Below are positions 7,547-17,050 of a stretch of DNA of 64,000 nucleotides, piece after piece (the stretch's first letter is position 1; every line of letters begins with the position of its first letter). This stretch comes from Desulfuromonadales bacterium (GTDB lineage Bacteria > Desulfobacterota > Desulfuromonadia > Desulfuromonadales > Geopsychrobacteraceae). The notes under the pieces are model-generated. The model was not told where the DNA came from and did not search any database. It saw only the letters and a list, made by a program, of their open reading frames with translations. The stretch lies in the NCBI GenBank assembly GCA_019429255.1, contig JAHYIY010000002.1, positions 87,141 through 151,140 on the forward strand, given 5' to 3'. A program made the position numbers and the translations under genes.

Positions 7547-8017
7547 TCAATGTAGTACCTCCTTTTTACGCAGTGTGGTTCGCAACTCTTCTACTCGTCG
7601 GCGATTGGCACCAAAGTCGTAATAGCCCAAGCGTGCGGCGGAACGCATGGCGATGATCCCCTCTTCCGGGCGTAGATGCAGTTCGAGGTCATCAACAAAA
7701 CCAAAAATAGCACTGCGGCATTCGACATGCAGATAAACATCACTGACAGCAATAATCCGGGTCCGGGGCAGAGCGGCTATCTGTTCACCAACTGCCTGCC
7801 AGGCTTGCCGGGCTGAGACGGCAAGGACAAAGGGCGGGACCTGGTGCTTGAGCGAATCACAATCACTGCAGACACAGTTGGGTGACGCGGGACAGGGGGA
7901 GAGTCTGTCTGCAGTGACGCCGAGGTTTGTTGGCCGACTGCCGGCGCAGGAAAACAGGAACAGGCTCAGGGACAGCAGCAGGGGCAGTGATTTGAACGGA
8001 ATCGTCCGTCTGGCCAT
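7547..8017 (-). CDS. DUF1499 lipoprotein
   Basis: About 156 residues from ATG 8017; the ORF track starts at a TTG at 8038, which would overlap the upstream tautomerase gene. The N-terminus is a lipoprotein signal with lipobox LFSC. The mature part begins with CPASPNCVCSDC, a variant of the CPSSPNCVSS opening of DUF1499, and retains the domain's strand pattern ending in DFGANRRRVEELR. DUF1499 proteins are envelope-associated and of unknown function. It follows the tautomerase gene by about 7 bases and so belongs to the cardiolipin synthase operon. Confidence 0.83.
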   Translation of the reverse strand: MARRTIPFKSLPLLLSLSLFLFSCAGSRPTNLGVTADRLSPCPASPNCVCSDCDSLKHQVPPFVLAVSARQAWQAVGEQIAALPRTRIIAVSDVYLHVECRSAIFGFVDDLELHLRPEEGIIAMRSAARLGYYDFGANRRRVEELRTTLRKKEVLH

Positions 8018-8024
8018 GGGGTTA

Positions 8025-8207
8025 TCAGCGATCCGCAATCAGGGTGCCGCCGACAGCGACCTGATCGGGAGCATTTTCGCGCAGCATGACAATGATGGTC
8101 GATTCCGGGAGTTGATAGGCCGCTGCAGCGAGGCTGCTCAGTTCAGCAACAAGGGTGCGTTTTGTTTCCAGGCTCAGCGGCGGGCCATCGAGGGTGATAA
8201 TCGGCAT
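8025..8207 (-). CDS. 4-oxalocrotonate tautomerase-family enzyme
   Basis: 60 residues, the standard length of the family. After removal of Met the catalytic Pro1 is exposed (MPIITLDGPPLSLE), followed by the helix SLETKRTLVAELSSLAA and a strand containing STIIVMLRENAPDQVAVGG. Members are small hexamers that move protons on keto-enol substrates using the N-terminal proline. No aromatic-degradation genes are nearby, so the physiological substrate is unknown. The gene sits 9 bases after the cardiolipin synthase gene. Confidence 0.88.
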   Translation of the reverse strand: MPIITLDGPPLSLETKRTLVAELSSLAAAAYQLPESTIIVMLRENAPDQVAVGGTLIADR

Positions 8208-8216
8208 CCTTATCTC

Positions 8217-9635
8217 CTACAGATAGGGGGAAAAAAGTTTGAAAAAAGAATCACGCAAGCGCGCAGCCAGGGGACGGCTGTCCACTTCCTGCAGGGTCAC
8301 CTGGCGGGATCTCTCACGGGCCTGATCAAAGTGCTGACAGAGCTCGGCGACGGTGTGCTGGTCAAACACCTCAACGTTGAATTCAAAGTTCAGCCGTAAA
8401 CTGCGCGGATCGATGTTAGCGGAGCCGATCAGGGCATATTTGTCGTCAATCAGCAACAATTTACTGTGGACAAAAGGAGGAGGGTGAAAATAAACGCGGG
8501 CATCATGTTCCAGTACCTCAAACAGATAGGCGTTGGCGGCCCAGCCGACAAAGGGAAGATTGTTCTGGGCGGGCAGGATGATGTCGACGCGTACGCCACG
8601 CAGGGCGGCGACGTTGACGGCAGCTAACTGTGCGCGCGATGGAATAAAATAGGGGGTTATGATACGGATGTGGGACTTGGCGCACGACAGGGCTCCGATA
8701 ATGATCCAGTTGAGCTTTTCGTGGGGTTCGTTGGGTCCGGCGCTGATGCCGCGACAACAGGCTGTCCCCATGACCGGTGGCCTGATCCATTCCCGCGGTG
8801 CGCGTTTTTCTTTGGTGGCATAGTGCCAGTCTTCCATGAAAGCATCGCGCAGTTGCTCACAGATCGGACCCTGCAGGCGGAAATGGATGTCAATGACGCG
8901 GATGGAGTCCTGGGCTGCTTCGGTCAGATGGCGTTCGCGGATGTTGATGCCGCCGGTAAAGCCGATCAGGCTGTCAACGATCAGCAATTTGCGGTGATTG
9001 CGCAGGTTGAAATAAAAGCTGTGGAGCAGGCGCGGAGGCAAAAAGGTAATGACCTTGACTTTCGTACCGCGAAAATGGCGGCGCACTTTGTCATAGGAAT
9101 AGAGTTCACCAAAGGCATCAATCAGAATGCGCACGTCGACACCACGATCGGCGGCAGCGGTTAACTCCCGGACAAATTGCATACCGAGGCTGTCAGGAGT
9201 AAAGATATAGCTGGAGAAAAATACCGATTCGTGGGCGTTGCGGATTGCGTCAAGCATGGCCGGGTAGGTCTGTTCACCGTTATGAAGAATGTCGACCTGA
9301 TTGCCACTGACCAGTGGTCGGCGGGTGACGGCGTCGGACAGGGTAATCAATGTTCGGCTGGTGTCATCATTGGGATAGCCGGCAATGTCTTGCGCAGTGG
9401 GGGGGACATTGACATGGAGCCAGTGCATCCCCTCACCCTGCTCCTGCAGTTCGCGCGCTCGCGTGCGGATGCGGTTAACGCCGAGGAGCCAGTAGAACAG
9501 TGCACCCAGGCCGGGCACCGCAAGACAGGTGACAATCCAGCCGAGAGCGGCGCGTGGGTCGCGTTTGGTGAGCAGGGCATGTCCGGCAGACAAGATCGAA
9601 AGCGCCCAGAGGATAGCTACCAGCAATGTCAGCAT
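8217..9635 (-). CDS. cls: Cardiolipin synthase (phospholipase D superfamily)
   Basis: 472 residues with two N-terminal membrane helices (about 2-22 and 31-53) and two HKD active-site motifs: HRKLLIVDSLIGFTGG (H214, K216, D221) and HSKLLLIDDKYALIGS near residue 395. The enzyme joins two phosphatidylglycerol molecules, or PG and PE, to make cardiolipin in the inner membrane. Length and layout fit the ClsA type. It is first in a compact group with the tautomerase, DUF1499 and methyltransferase genes. Confidence 0.94.
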   Translation of the reverse strand: MLTLLVAILWALSILSAGHALLTKRDPRAALGWIVTCLAVPGLGALFYWLLGVNRIRTRARELQEQGEGMHWLHVNVPPTAQDIAGYPNDDTSRTLITLSDAVTRRPLVSGNQVDILHNGEQTYPAMLDAIRNAHESVFFSSYIFTPDSLGMQFVRELTAAADRGVDVRILIDAFGELYSYDKVRRHFRGTKVKVITFLPPRLLHSFYFNLRNHRKLLIVDSLIGFTGGINIRERHLTEAAQDSIRVIDIHFRLQGPICEQLRDAFMEDWHYATKEKRAPREWIRPPVMGTACCRGISAGPNEPHEKLNWIIIGALSCAKSHIRIITPYFIPSRAQLAAVNVAALRGVRVDIILPAQNNLPFVGWAANAYLFEVLEHDARVYFHPPPFVHSKLLLIDDKYALIGSANIDPRSLRLNFEFNVEVFDQHTVAELCQHFDQARERSRQVTLQEVDSRPLAARLRDSFFKLFSPYL

Positions 9636-9748
9636 TGACGCTCCGGCAGTGAAAGAGATAAATAGTTACGGAACGTTAGCAGTTTTCATTAAGGAAGTCC
9701 AGAACGCTGCTTGAATGGATTCGGACGAAAGCCCTGGCGATCACCAGA

Positions 9749-10093
9749 TTAACGCAGGGAGGTGCCGCAACGTGGACAGGTCAGTACGGTGTTGGTGGAG
9801 ACCTTGTCGCCACAGGTGGGGCAATTGAACCAGTGGCGGCAGAAGCGGCATTGATGTTCAGAGAGTCCCTGTTTCTTTTTGCACTTGGGGCAGCGCCGGT
9901 ACATTTTGCGTTGGGACAAATAATCTTCAAAGAACAGACCGCAGCGCCCACACTCCTGCGCCCCCGGTTTGACGGTTGCTTCACAGCCGGGGATCGGGCA
10001 TTTAAATACGGCTTTACACTCTTTGCACCAGTAGCCGCCGGTCAACAGGGCACCACATTGACTGCACTTTTTGTTGCCTGACTTGCTGATCAT
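9749..10093 (-). CDS. Multi-zinc-ribbon protein, function unknown
   Basis: 114 residues with 16 cysteines in eight pairs (CSQC, CKEC, CPIPGC, CGRC, CPKC, CRFC, CPTC, CPRC), enough for four zinc ribbons in tandem and little else. The even spacing and many basic residues suggest nucleic-acid or protein binding. It lies about 110 bases after uvrA on the same strand, and no terminator is obvious between them. I do not recognise a named family beyond double-zinc-ribbon proteins. Confidence 0.75.
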   Translation of the reverse strand: MISKSGNKKCSQCGALLTGGYWCKECKAVFKCPIPGCEATVKPGAQECGRCGLFFEDYLSQRKMYRRCPKCKKKQGLSEHQCRFCRHWFNCPTCGDKVSTNTVLTCPRCGTSLR

Positions 10094-10202
10094 TCTTTAC
10101 TCCACAGGGGTCATCCAGGGCCGCCAAGGTTGTGATCCAGATGTCATCATAGTTGAGATTGACAGGAATGCCAAGGGAAAGAACCTCCCGCCGCTTTTGC
10201 CC

Positions 10203-13022
10203 TTAGTCGGCAGTCTTAAGGCTGTCACGCAGATAGCGCCCGGTATATGAAGCATCACAAGCGGCAACCTCTTCCGGGGTTCCCGCAACAATGATGCGTC
10301 CGCCACGGCTCCCCCCTTCCGGGCCGAGATCAATGACGTAATCGGCGGTTTTGATGACATCGAGATTGTGTTCAATCACCACCACGGTGTTGCCGGTTTC
10401 GATCAGGCGATTGAGCACCTCCAGGAGTTTGTGGATGTCGGCAAAGTGCAGACCGGTGGTCGGTTCGTCGAGGATGTAGATGGTTTTTCCCGTGGCCCGC
10501 TTGCCCAGTTCGCGTGCCAGTTTGACCCGTTGTGCCTCGCCACCGGAGAGGGTGGTGGCGCTCTGCCCGAGCTTGATGTAACCAAGGCCGACATCCCTGA
10601 CGGTCTGCAGCTTGCTGTGAATCCGCGGGATGTTTTCGAGAAACCGGCTGGCCTGGTTGACGGTCATGGCCAGCACATCGGCAATACTCTTCCCCTTGTA
10701 TTTGACTTCGAGGGTTTCGCGATTGTAGCGCGCTCCTTTGCAGACATCGCACTGGACGTAGACATCGGGAAGAAAATGCATCTCAATCTTGATGATGCCA
10801 TCACCGCTGCAGGCTTCACAGCGCCCGCCCTTGACGTTGAAGGAAAAACGCCCCGGCTTGTAACCGCGAATTTTCGCTTCCGGGAGCTGGGCGAACAGGT
10901 CGCGGATGTCGGTAAAGACCCCGGTGTAGGTGGCGGGGTTGGAACGTGGCGTACGGCCGATGGGGGATTGGTCGATATCGATGACCTTGTCGAGCTGTTC
11001 CAGACCATTAATCTCCTTGACCGGTCCGGCTTTATCGCGCGCCCGGTGCAGGCGCTGGGCCAGGGTTTTATAGAGGGTTTCGATAACCAAAGAGGATTTG
11101 CCGGAACCGGAGACACCGGTAAAACAGGTCAATACCCCCAGGGGGATGCGGGTATCGACAAACTGCAGATTGTTGGCACGGGCGCCTTTGATTTCGAGCC
11201 AGCGCTCACTGGTGCGCCGCTGCGTCGGTATCATGATCCGGCGCCGGCCGGACAGGTAGTCTGCAGTCAGGGATTCCGGGCAGGCCATCACCTGTTGCGG
11301 CGTTCCCTGGGCGACGACGCGGCCACCATTGACTCCGGCCGCCGGGCCCATATCAATGACGTGGTCGGCGGCACAGATGGTCTCTTCATCATGTTCAACC
11401 ACCAGCACTGTATTGCCAAGATCGCGCAGGCGCTTGAGGGTGGTTAGAAGACGCTTGTTATCGCGCTGGTGCAGACCGATGGAGGGTTCATCAAGGATGT
11501 ACAGAACCCCGGTCAGGGAGGAACCGATCTGGGTCGCCAGGCGGATCCGTTGTCCCTCCCCCCCGGACAGGGTGCCGGCACTGCGATCCAGGGTCAGATA
11601 ATCCAGGCCGACATGGGAGAGGAAGGAGAGGCGTTCGCGAATCTCTTTAAGGATGCGGCGAGCAATCTCCATCTCTTTGGGGGGCAGGGTGAGATCCTGG
11701 AAAAAGACTTCGGCATCGGTAATCGACATGGCGGTGGCCTGCTGGATATTCTTGCCGCCGATGGTAATGTGCAAAGCCTCGGGACGCAGGCGGGCGCCGT
11801 TGCAGGTCTGGCAGGGGATGACATTCATGAAACGTTCGAGGTTTTCCCTGACACCGTCGGAATCGGTTTCATGGTAGCGGCGTTCCAGGTTGGGGATGAC
11901 ACCTTCGAAGGGTTTTTCATAAAAATGGCGGTTTTCTCCCTGGTCGTAGAAAAAACGGATGCTCTCGCCGCTGGAGCCGTAGAGGATTACCTGCTGCACG
12001 GTCTCGGTCAGTTGATTGAAGGGGGTGCGCATGTCGAACTGGTAATGCAGAGCAAGCGCCTCGAGCAGCGCCTGATAATAAAAGCCGGTGCGGCTGTCCC
12101 AGGGGACCACGGCGCCGTCACGCAGGGACAATTGCGGATTGGGAACCACCTGCTCGCGGTCAAAGAGCATGCGCGTGCCGAGCCCGCTGCAGTCGGGGCA
12201 GGCGCCATGAGGGTTGTTGAAGGAAAACATACGTGGGGTGATTTCCGGGTAGGACAGACCACACTCGATACAGGCATGGCGTGCGGAGAAGAGCATACTG
12301 TTGCCTTCGGGAACCTCGACGCGTACCAGTCCGTCGGCTAGTTGCACCGCCGTTTCGATTGATTCAGCCAGACGGGATGAGATATCAGGTTTTACTACCA
12401 GCCGGTCGATAACGACCTCCAGTGTATGTTTTTTGTTCTTGTCGAGGGTAATGGGATCACCCAGTTCGTACATCTCTCCATCAATACGTACGCGCACATA
12501 GCCGGCCGCCTGCAGCTGGGCCAGCTCTTTGCGGTATTCCCCTTTGCGCTCGCGGATGATGGGGGCCATTACCATCAGGCGGGTCTGTTCCGGCAGCAGC
12601 ATGATCTGGTCGACCATCTGCTCCACGGTTTGTGCCGCAATTTTATGACCGCAGCGATGGCACAGAATGTCGCCGACCCGGGCATAGAGAAGGCGCAGGT
12701 AGTCATAGATTTCGGTCACTGTACCGACGGTGGAGCGGGGGTTCTTCGAAGTGGTTTTCTGTTCGATGGAAATGGCCGGTGACAGGCCGTCGATCTGGTC
12801 GACATCGGGTTTTTCCATCTGCTCGAGAAATTGACGGGCATAGGCCGACAGGCTTTCTACGTAGCGGCGCTGTCCTTCGGCATAGATGGTGTCGAATGCC
12901 AGGGTGCTTTTCCCTGAGCCGGAAACCCCGGTAATCACCACCAGTTGGTCACGCGGGATGTCGATATCGATATTTTTCAGGTTGTGCTCGCGGGCACCGC
13001 GGATACGGATATGGTCGATCAT
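10203..13022 (-). CDS. uvrA: Excinuclease ABC subunit A
   Basis: 939 residues, the standard length. Both ATPase halves are present: Walker [11 protein letters not shown] near residue 32 and [11 protein letters not shown] near 640, each with an ABC signature ([12 protein letters not shown] and [12 protein letters not shown]) and Walker B ([24 protein letters not shown]). Zinc-binding cysteine sets are visible near 255-280 and as [11 protein letters not shown]...[10 protein letters not shown]. UvrA recognises bulky DNA damage and loads UvrB. It overlaps pdxA by 4 bases (ATGA), so it is translated from the same message. Mfd, which recruits UvrA, is at the head of the same minus-strand run. Confidence 0.97.
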   Translation of the reverse strand: MIDHIRIRGAREHNLKNIDIDIPRDQLVVITGVSGSGKSTLAFDTIYAEGQRRYVESLSAYARQFLEQMEKPDVDQIDGLSPAISIEQKTTSKNPRSTVGTVTEIYDYLRLLYARVGDILCHRCGHKIAAQTVEQMVDQIMLLPEQTRLMVMAPIIRERKGEYRKELAQLQAAGYVRVRIDGEMYELGDPITLDKNKKHTLEVVIDRLVVKPDISSRLAESIETAVQLADGLVRVEVPEGNSMLFSARHACIECGLSYPEITPRMFSFNNPHGACPDCSGLGTRMLFDREQVVPNPQLSLRDGAVVPWDSRTGFYYQALLEALALHYQFDMRTPFNQLTETVQQVILYGSSGESIRFFYDQGENRHFYEKPFEGVIPNLERRYHETDSDGVRENLERFMNVIPCQTCNGARLRPEALHITIGGKNIQQATAMSITDAEVFFQDLTLPPKEMEIARRILKEIRERLSFLSHVGLDYLTLDRSAGTLSGGEGQRIRLATQIGSSLTGVLYILDEPSIGLHQRDNKRLLTTLKRLRDLGNTVLVVEHDEETICAADHVIDMGPAAGVNGGRVVAQGTPQQVMACPESLTADYLSGRRRIMIPTQRRTSERWLEIKGARANNLQFVDTRIPLGVLTCFTGVSGSGKSSLVIETLYKTLAQRLHRARDKAGPVKEINGLEQLDKVIDIDQSPIGRTPRSNPATYTGVFTDIRDLFAQLPEAKIRGYKPGRFSFNVKGGRCEACSGDGIIKIEMHFLPDVYVQCDVCKGARYNRETLEVKYKGKSIADVLAMTVNQASRFLENIPRIHSKLQTVRDVGLGYIKLGQSATTLSGGEAQRVKLARELGKRATGKTIYILDEPTTGLHFADIHKLLEVLNRLIETGNTVVVIEHNLDVIKTADYVIDLGPEGGSRGGRIIVAGTPEEVAACDASYTGRYLRDSLKTAD

Positions 13023-14041
13023 GGTTTTCTGTCGGTTTCGTTAAAGGGTTGAGGGCTCATCGTTGCCGCCATGCGCAGGGCGGCACAGAGGCTGGCGGTA
13101 CTGGCGCTGCCGCTGCCGGCGCGGTCGTAGGCGGTGCCGTGATCGACGCTGGTGCGGATGATCGGCAACCCCAGGGTAACGTTTACCGCATCGTCAAAGT
13201 GCAGCAGTTTCAGCGGAATCAACCCCTGATCATGGTACATGCAGATAACCGCATCGGCGCTATTTTCGTGTACGGCAAAATGGAACAGGGTATCGGCACT
13301 GTGCGGGCCGCTGGCGGCAATTCCTTCAGCGCATGCAGCTTCAATGGCAGGCACGATCAGGCGTTGTTCCTCATCACCAAAAAGCCCTTCTTCGCCGGCG
13401 TGGGGATTCAGGGCAAGAACCGCCAGGCGTGGCTGGAGCAAGGCAAACTGACGCTGTAACGCCTTATGAGTGATGCGCAGGGTGGTGAGGATTGCCTCAG
13501 TTGTGAGCTGTTGTGCTACTGCTGCCAAGGGCAGATGGGTGGTCACCAGACAGACCTTGAGACGGGTGCCGGCGAGCATCATCACTACCTGTTGTACCCC
13601 GCAGCGCGCGGCGAGAAATTCCGTATGTCCAGGGAAGCGGAACCCGGCGGCGTTAATCGCTTTTTTGTTGATCGGACAAGTGACCATGGCGTGGGCACGC
13701 CGATCGAGACACTGTTGTGCTGCCATATCGATGTAGTTGGCCATGGCGAGGCCACAGGCGTGATCCGGTTGCCCGTAAGTCAGGCTGGCCGCGGTCAAGC
13801 GCGAACCGGCTTCAACCTCGAGCAGGTGGCCGTTGAAATCGAGGTGACACACGGGACCGCCCTTATCCAGATCCCTGGCTTCTATCCCGAAAATTCGCCC
13901 GGCCTGTTTAAGGGCAGCAACATCGCCGATCACCCGCACCGGTAGCGGCAGGGAGACCAGGTCGCCGGTGAGCAGGGTTTTGACAATCAACTCGGGACCG
14001 ATCCCGGTCGGGTCGCCCATGGTGATCAAAAGTGGTGTCAT
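13019..14041 (-). CDS. pdxA: 4-hydroxythreonine-4-phosphate dehydrogenase
   Basis: 340 residues. Hallmarks are the N-terminal [10 protein letters not shown], metal-binding FPGHTEFLA, the [15 protein letters not shown] segment and [11 protein letters not shown]. The enzyme oxidises 4-phosphohydroxy-L-threonine in pyridoxal phosphate synthesis (DXP-dependent route). It overlaps uvrA by 4 bases. The surA-pdxA neighbourhood of E. coli is echoed here, with an extra GGDEF-like gene inserted between the two. Confidence 0.95.
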   Translation of the reverse strand: MTPLLITMGDPTGIGPELIVKTLLTGDLVSLPLPVRVIGDVAALKQAGRIFGIEARDLDKGGPVCHLDFNGHLLEVEAGSRLTAASLTYGQPDHACGLAMANYIDMAAQQCLDRRAHAMVTCPINKKAINAAGFRFPGHTEFLAARCGVQQVVMMLAGTRLKVCLVTTHLPLAAVAQQLTTEAILTTLRITHKALQRQFALLQPRLAVLALNPHAGEEGLFGDEEQRLIVPAIEAACAEGIAASGPHSADTLFHFAVHENSADAVICMYHDQGLIPLKLLHFDDAVNVTLGLPIIRTSVDHGTAYDRAGSGSASTASLCAALRMAATMSPQPFNETDRKP

Positions 14042-14061
14042 TTTGTGTTCCTTGAGTCAGA

Positions 14062-14075
14062 TCATTGCGCAATGA
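14062..14075. promoter_or_regulatory. 14-bp perfect palindrome upstream of pdxA
   Basis: TCATTGCGCAATGA is a perfect palindrome about 20 bases upstream of the pdxA start on the minus strand. It is the size of a dimeric repressor site. No regulator is assigned, and it could be chance. Confidence 0.35.
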
Positions 14076-14150
14076 ATCAATATAACGGAAGCACAAGGGA
14101 GGAAACAAGGAAGAAGGCAGAAAAGCCGGTTGATCTTTTTTGAGGGGTTT

Positions 14151-14990
14151 TTAGTGTCTTGGCTGCGACCGTTCAAGCTGGGTAATTGCGTGCTGCATCA
14201 TGCTGTGGGAATTTTCCGGATCGGACGGGGTCGGATTGACTATCGCTGTCGTCCAGGGAATCCTTTGCTCCGGGAAGCTGGCGCGCAGACTGGCGAGTAT
14301 CCGTTCAAGCAGCTCGCCAGACCTTTCCCTCGGGGTTTCCGGCAACAGAATGGCAAAGCGCTGACGCTGGTAGCGGCAGAGCAGATCGGATGACCTGATC
14401 TGGCTTTTGATCACCCGGGTAACGCGCACCAGGAAGGGTTCCAGGAGCTGCTCATCGTTGCGCTGGCGTTGGGCCAGCTGCGGTTCAAGTAGCAGCAGAC
14501 TGACCGGACGTCCGGTCAGTCTGCTGCGTGACAGTTCCTTGCCTAAAAAGGTGTCAAAGTAGAAGCGGCTGTAAACCTTGTGTTCTGCCGCAATCTGTTC
14601 GTTAATACCGCTAATGACTGGTGGTGGACTGAGCAGAGGCGATGCAAGCAGGGACTGCACGACTTCAGTGAGGGTGTTTTTGTTGGCCTTGTCATCGACA
14701 TAGCTGCTTCCCACTGGCAAGCGCAGACGAATAATGGATTTGTCCGTGGTAAAACAGAGCACCCGGCAGAATCCTTTGCGCACCAGATCAGCCCAGTGTG
14801 GCAACTCTGCGCCGGTGGTTTCCAGTTCACAGCAGATCAGATCGGCCGAGGTGTTTTTGACCAGTCGGTTTAACTCCTTCGGGGTGGTACAGAAATAGAG
14901 TTGATCGAACAGCTGCAGATCACTGATCCGTTGCGCCAGGCGCTGGCGGCAGTTTTCTTGTGAAGCAAAAATAATCGTGGATGTTGGCAT
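14151..14990 (-). CDS. Degenerate receiver-GGDEF protein
   Basis: 279 residues. Residues 1-115 look like a receiver domain without the conserved acidic residues. Residues about 140-270 follow the diguanylate cyclase fold (FDTFLGKELSRSRLTGRPVSLLLLE, then SSDLLCRYQRQRFAILLPET). The signature is degenerate: where an active enzyme has RYGGDEFAILLP this one has RYQRQRFAILLP, so all four catalytic/metal residues GGDE are replaced by QRQR. It cannot make c-di-GMP and may instead bind a nucleotide or protein. It lies between the surA-like gene (22 bases) and pdxA. Confidence 0.8.
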   Translation of the reverse strand: MPTSTIIFASQENCRQRLAQRISDLQLFDQLYFCTTPKELNRLVKNTSADLICCELETTGAELPHWADLVRKGFCRVLCFTTDKSIIRLRLPVGSSYVDDKANKNTLTEVVQSLLASPLLSPPPVISGINEQIAAEHKVYSRFYFDTFLGKELSRSRLTGRPVSLLLLEPQLAQRQRNDEQLLEPFLVRVTRVIKSQIRSSDLLCRYQRQRFAILLPETPRERSGELLERILASLRASFPEQRIPWTTAIVNPTPSDPENSHSMMQHAITQLERSQPRH

Positions 14991-15011
14991 CGTGAACCCG
15001 CTCCGGCAGTC

Positions 15012-15962
15012 TTATAGCCGGCGATCGATGTAGGCGTTACTGCGCAATTCTTTTTCCCACTCAATAAGGCGTGCTTCGGACTTTTCCCGTCTGAGGCGTT
15101 CTTCGATGCTGCGTCTGGCGCGTTCGAACGCCAGCTCGGTCCCCGAGCGGCGATCGTTTATGACAAACAGGTGAAGTTGCTGATTAAGCTCTGTCGGGAC
15201 ACTGACATCGCCTACTTGCAGATTCTGCAGGGCCTGCTGCAGCGCTGGCGCAAGGTCAGTCAACACCAGCTCCCCCATGATGCCGCCATCAACACTGTCT
15301 CCAGCTTCCGCAAGAACCGTATCGAATGACGTGCCGCCAAGCAGTTGCCGCCGGCTTTTGTTGGCCTGCTCTTCGATGCGAGCATTATCGGCACTACTGC
15401 GGTCCGCAGGTAGAGCAAAACTGATGCGGCTGACAAAGACCCGGGTCTGGGTGTCGAATTGATCAATATGTTCTTCAAAATAGCGACGAACTTCGCTACT
15501 GGTGACTTGAGCGCGGTAATTGACTTCCTGCGACATCAGCTTGTAGCGCAAGATCTCGTCATGGATTTGTTGGCGATAGGATTCCAGGGTCATCCCTTCA
15601 GCGGCGAGGGCTATCTCCAGGGAGGCTGGGTCGAGATTATTACTGGTCATGACATCGTCAATGGCGGCGTTAACTTCCTGGTCGCTGACGCGCAGGCCAA
15701 GCTCCTTGCTGCGCTGCTGGAGCAGACGATCGTTAATCAACTGCTCAAGAACCTCCTGACGCAGTTCCTGCAGCTCCTGGTCGCTCGGGGTGCGAGAAAG
15801 ATTTTGACGTGACAGCAGTATCTCAATGGCTCGTTCAAGCTGGTAGCTGGTAATGATGTCGGCGTTTACCACGGCGACAACGTTGGAAATGGTTTGCGCC
15901 GCCAGTGGGCCGGCGCTCGCTAACAGCAATATCAGCAGACACCCGAAAATATATTTTTTCAT
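15012..15962 (-). CDS. SurA-like periplasmic chaperone / peptidyl-prolyl isomerase
   Basis: 316 residues from ATG 15962, which has a clear SD (AAAGGAAG) and gives a clean signal peptide MKKYIFGCLLILLLASAGPLAAQ; the longer track ORF adds 18 unlikely residues. A SurA N-terminal chaperone domain (about 25-165: VVAVVNADIITSYQLERAIE) is followed by a parvulin-like domain (about 170-270) that is poorly conserved and may lack isomerase activity. Such proteins escort outer-membrane proteins through the periplasm. It overlaps or abuts a second PpiC-type gene upstream. Confidence 0.85.
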   Translation of the reverse strand: MKKYIFGCLLILLLASAGPLAAQTISNVVAVVNADIITSYQLERAIEILLSRQNLSRTPSDQELQELRQEVLEQLINDRLLQQRSKELGLRVSDQEVNAAIDDVMTSNNLDPASLEIALAAEGMTLESYRQQIHDEILRYKLMSQEVNYRAQVTSSEVRRYFEEHIDQFDTQTRVFVSRISFALPADRSSADNARIEEQANKSRRQLLGGTSFDTVLAEAGDSVDGGIMGELVLTDLAPALQQALQNLQVGDVSVPTELNQQLHLFVINDRRSGTELAFERARRSIEERLRREKSEARLIEWEKELRSNAYIDRRL

Positions 15963-15987
15963 CTTTCTTCCTTTAAAGCCTTCGGGG

Positions 15988-17031
15988 CTAATTCGGGAGG
16001 ATTTGCTCCCAGTCAATGACGACTTCAGTATTCCGGCGTAAGCCTGTCAGCCATTGCTGCAGCAGTGCTTCCTCCTCACGATGGTAAAGCAGGTCTCTTA
16101 TTTCTGCGGCGACAGCTGCGAAAGGGCGCTGTCCGGCGTTACGTTTCCGATCAACCAGCAGCAGGTGAAAGCCGTACGGACTTTCCACCGGGTCACTAAC
16201 CTGGCGCAGCGGCAGAGAAAAAATGACCGCATCAAATTCCGGTGGCAGTGCCCCCGCAGAGAAATAACCCAGCAGACCACCCTCTTCGCTGTCGGGTGAA
16301 AGGGAGTGCTGTTTGGCAAGGGTGGCGAAATCTGCGCCATCCTGCAAGTGTTTTTTTATTTCCAGAGCTTCTTCGCGGCTTGCCAGCAGCATTTGATAAA
16401 CGTGTACCTCGGCGGGGCGCTGAAAATCTTCGCGGTGGTCGCGATAGTAGGCCTCCATGGCGGTTTCAGAAATTTCGATGCGCGGACTTACCACCCGCTC
16501 TGTTATTTTGCTGACAAGCAGGCGAAAACGTAATGACTCGCGCCACAAATCGGGATTGATGTCTGCGTCACGCAGATTCTGTTCGAAGTCCTCACGGCTG
16601 TGAGTGCCGCGGATGCCGGCCAGGGCCGCATCGAATTCGTCAGGAGACAGCCGCACATCGAGGCGAGCGGCCTCAGCAAGAATCAGTTCGCGGTCGATCA
16701 GTTGGGTTGCTGTTTGCTGCTGCAGAAGTAACTTTTCCTGCGCAGAAAGGCCATCAATATCAGGATAGATCATCAGTAGCTGTCGGTTAAACTGTTCAAG
16801 GCTCACATTGCGTGAGCCAACCGTGATAAACGCTGCGGTGGTTGTTGACTGTTGCCGCGTAGAAGTTGCCGCAGGTTTTTCCTGGCAGGCCAGTAAATTA
16901 GCGGCGAGAATTAACAGGATCAGATAGCGGACAATGACGGACAGAGTGGTCCTCCATGGGGGTGATGTGCTCCCCGAAAGTAGCATGAAAGTGTTCTGAA
17001 AATCAGCATTTTTTGTCAATAGCTGCAGCAC
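15988..17031 (-). CDS. PpiC-type peptidyl-prolyl isomerase lipoprotein
   Basis: 347 residues as tracked from a GTG at 17031, 20 bases after mfd ends; an ATG at 16986 is the alternative. A hydrophobic stretch with lipobox NLLAC indicates a lipoprotein, though the n-region before it is unusually long, so the start is uncertain. A SurA-like N-terminal region is followed by a canonical parvulin domain (AEVHVYQMLLASREEAL ... GGLLGYFSAGALPPEFD ... SPYGFHLLLV). It would assist outer-membrane protein folding together with the downstream SurA-like protein. Confidence 0.83.
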   Translation of the reverse strand: MLQLLTKNADFQNTFMLLSGSTSPPWRTTLSVIVRYLILLILAANLLACQEKPAATSTRQQSTTTAAFITVGSRNVSLEQFNRQLLMIYPDIDGLSAQEKLLLQQQTATQLIDRELILAEAARLDVRLSPDEFDAALAGIRGTHSREDFEQNLRDADINPDLWRESLRFRLLVSKITERVVSPRIEISETAMEAYYRDHREDFQRPAEVHVYQMLLASREEALEIKKHLQDGADFATLAKQHSLSPDSEEGGLLGYFSAGALPPEFDAVIFSLPLRQVSDPVESPYGFHLLLVDRKRNAGQRPFAAVAAEIRDLLYHREEEALLQQWLTGLRRNTEVVIDWEQILPN

Positions 17032-17050
17032 CTGTCCGAAAGCTGTTCCG

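Noticed and set aside
10368-12341. Long plus-strand ORFs of 359 and 290 aa opposite uvrA
   Set aside because: They are antisense shadows of a complete uvrA with intact motifs; no family features in their translations.
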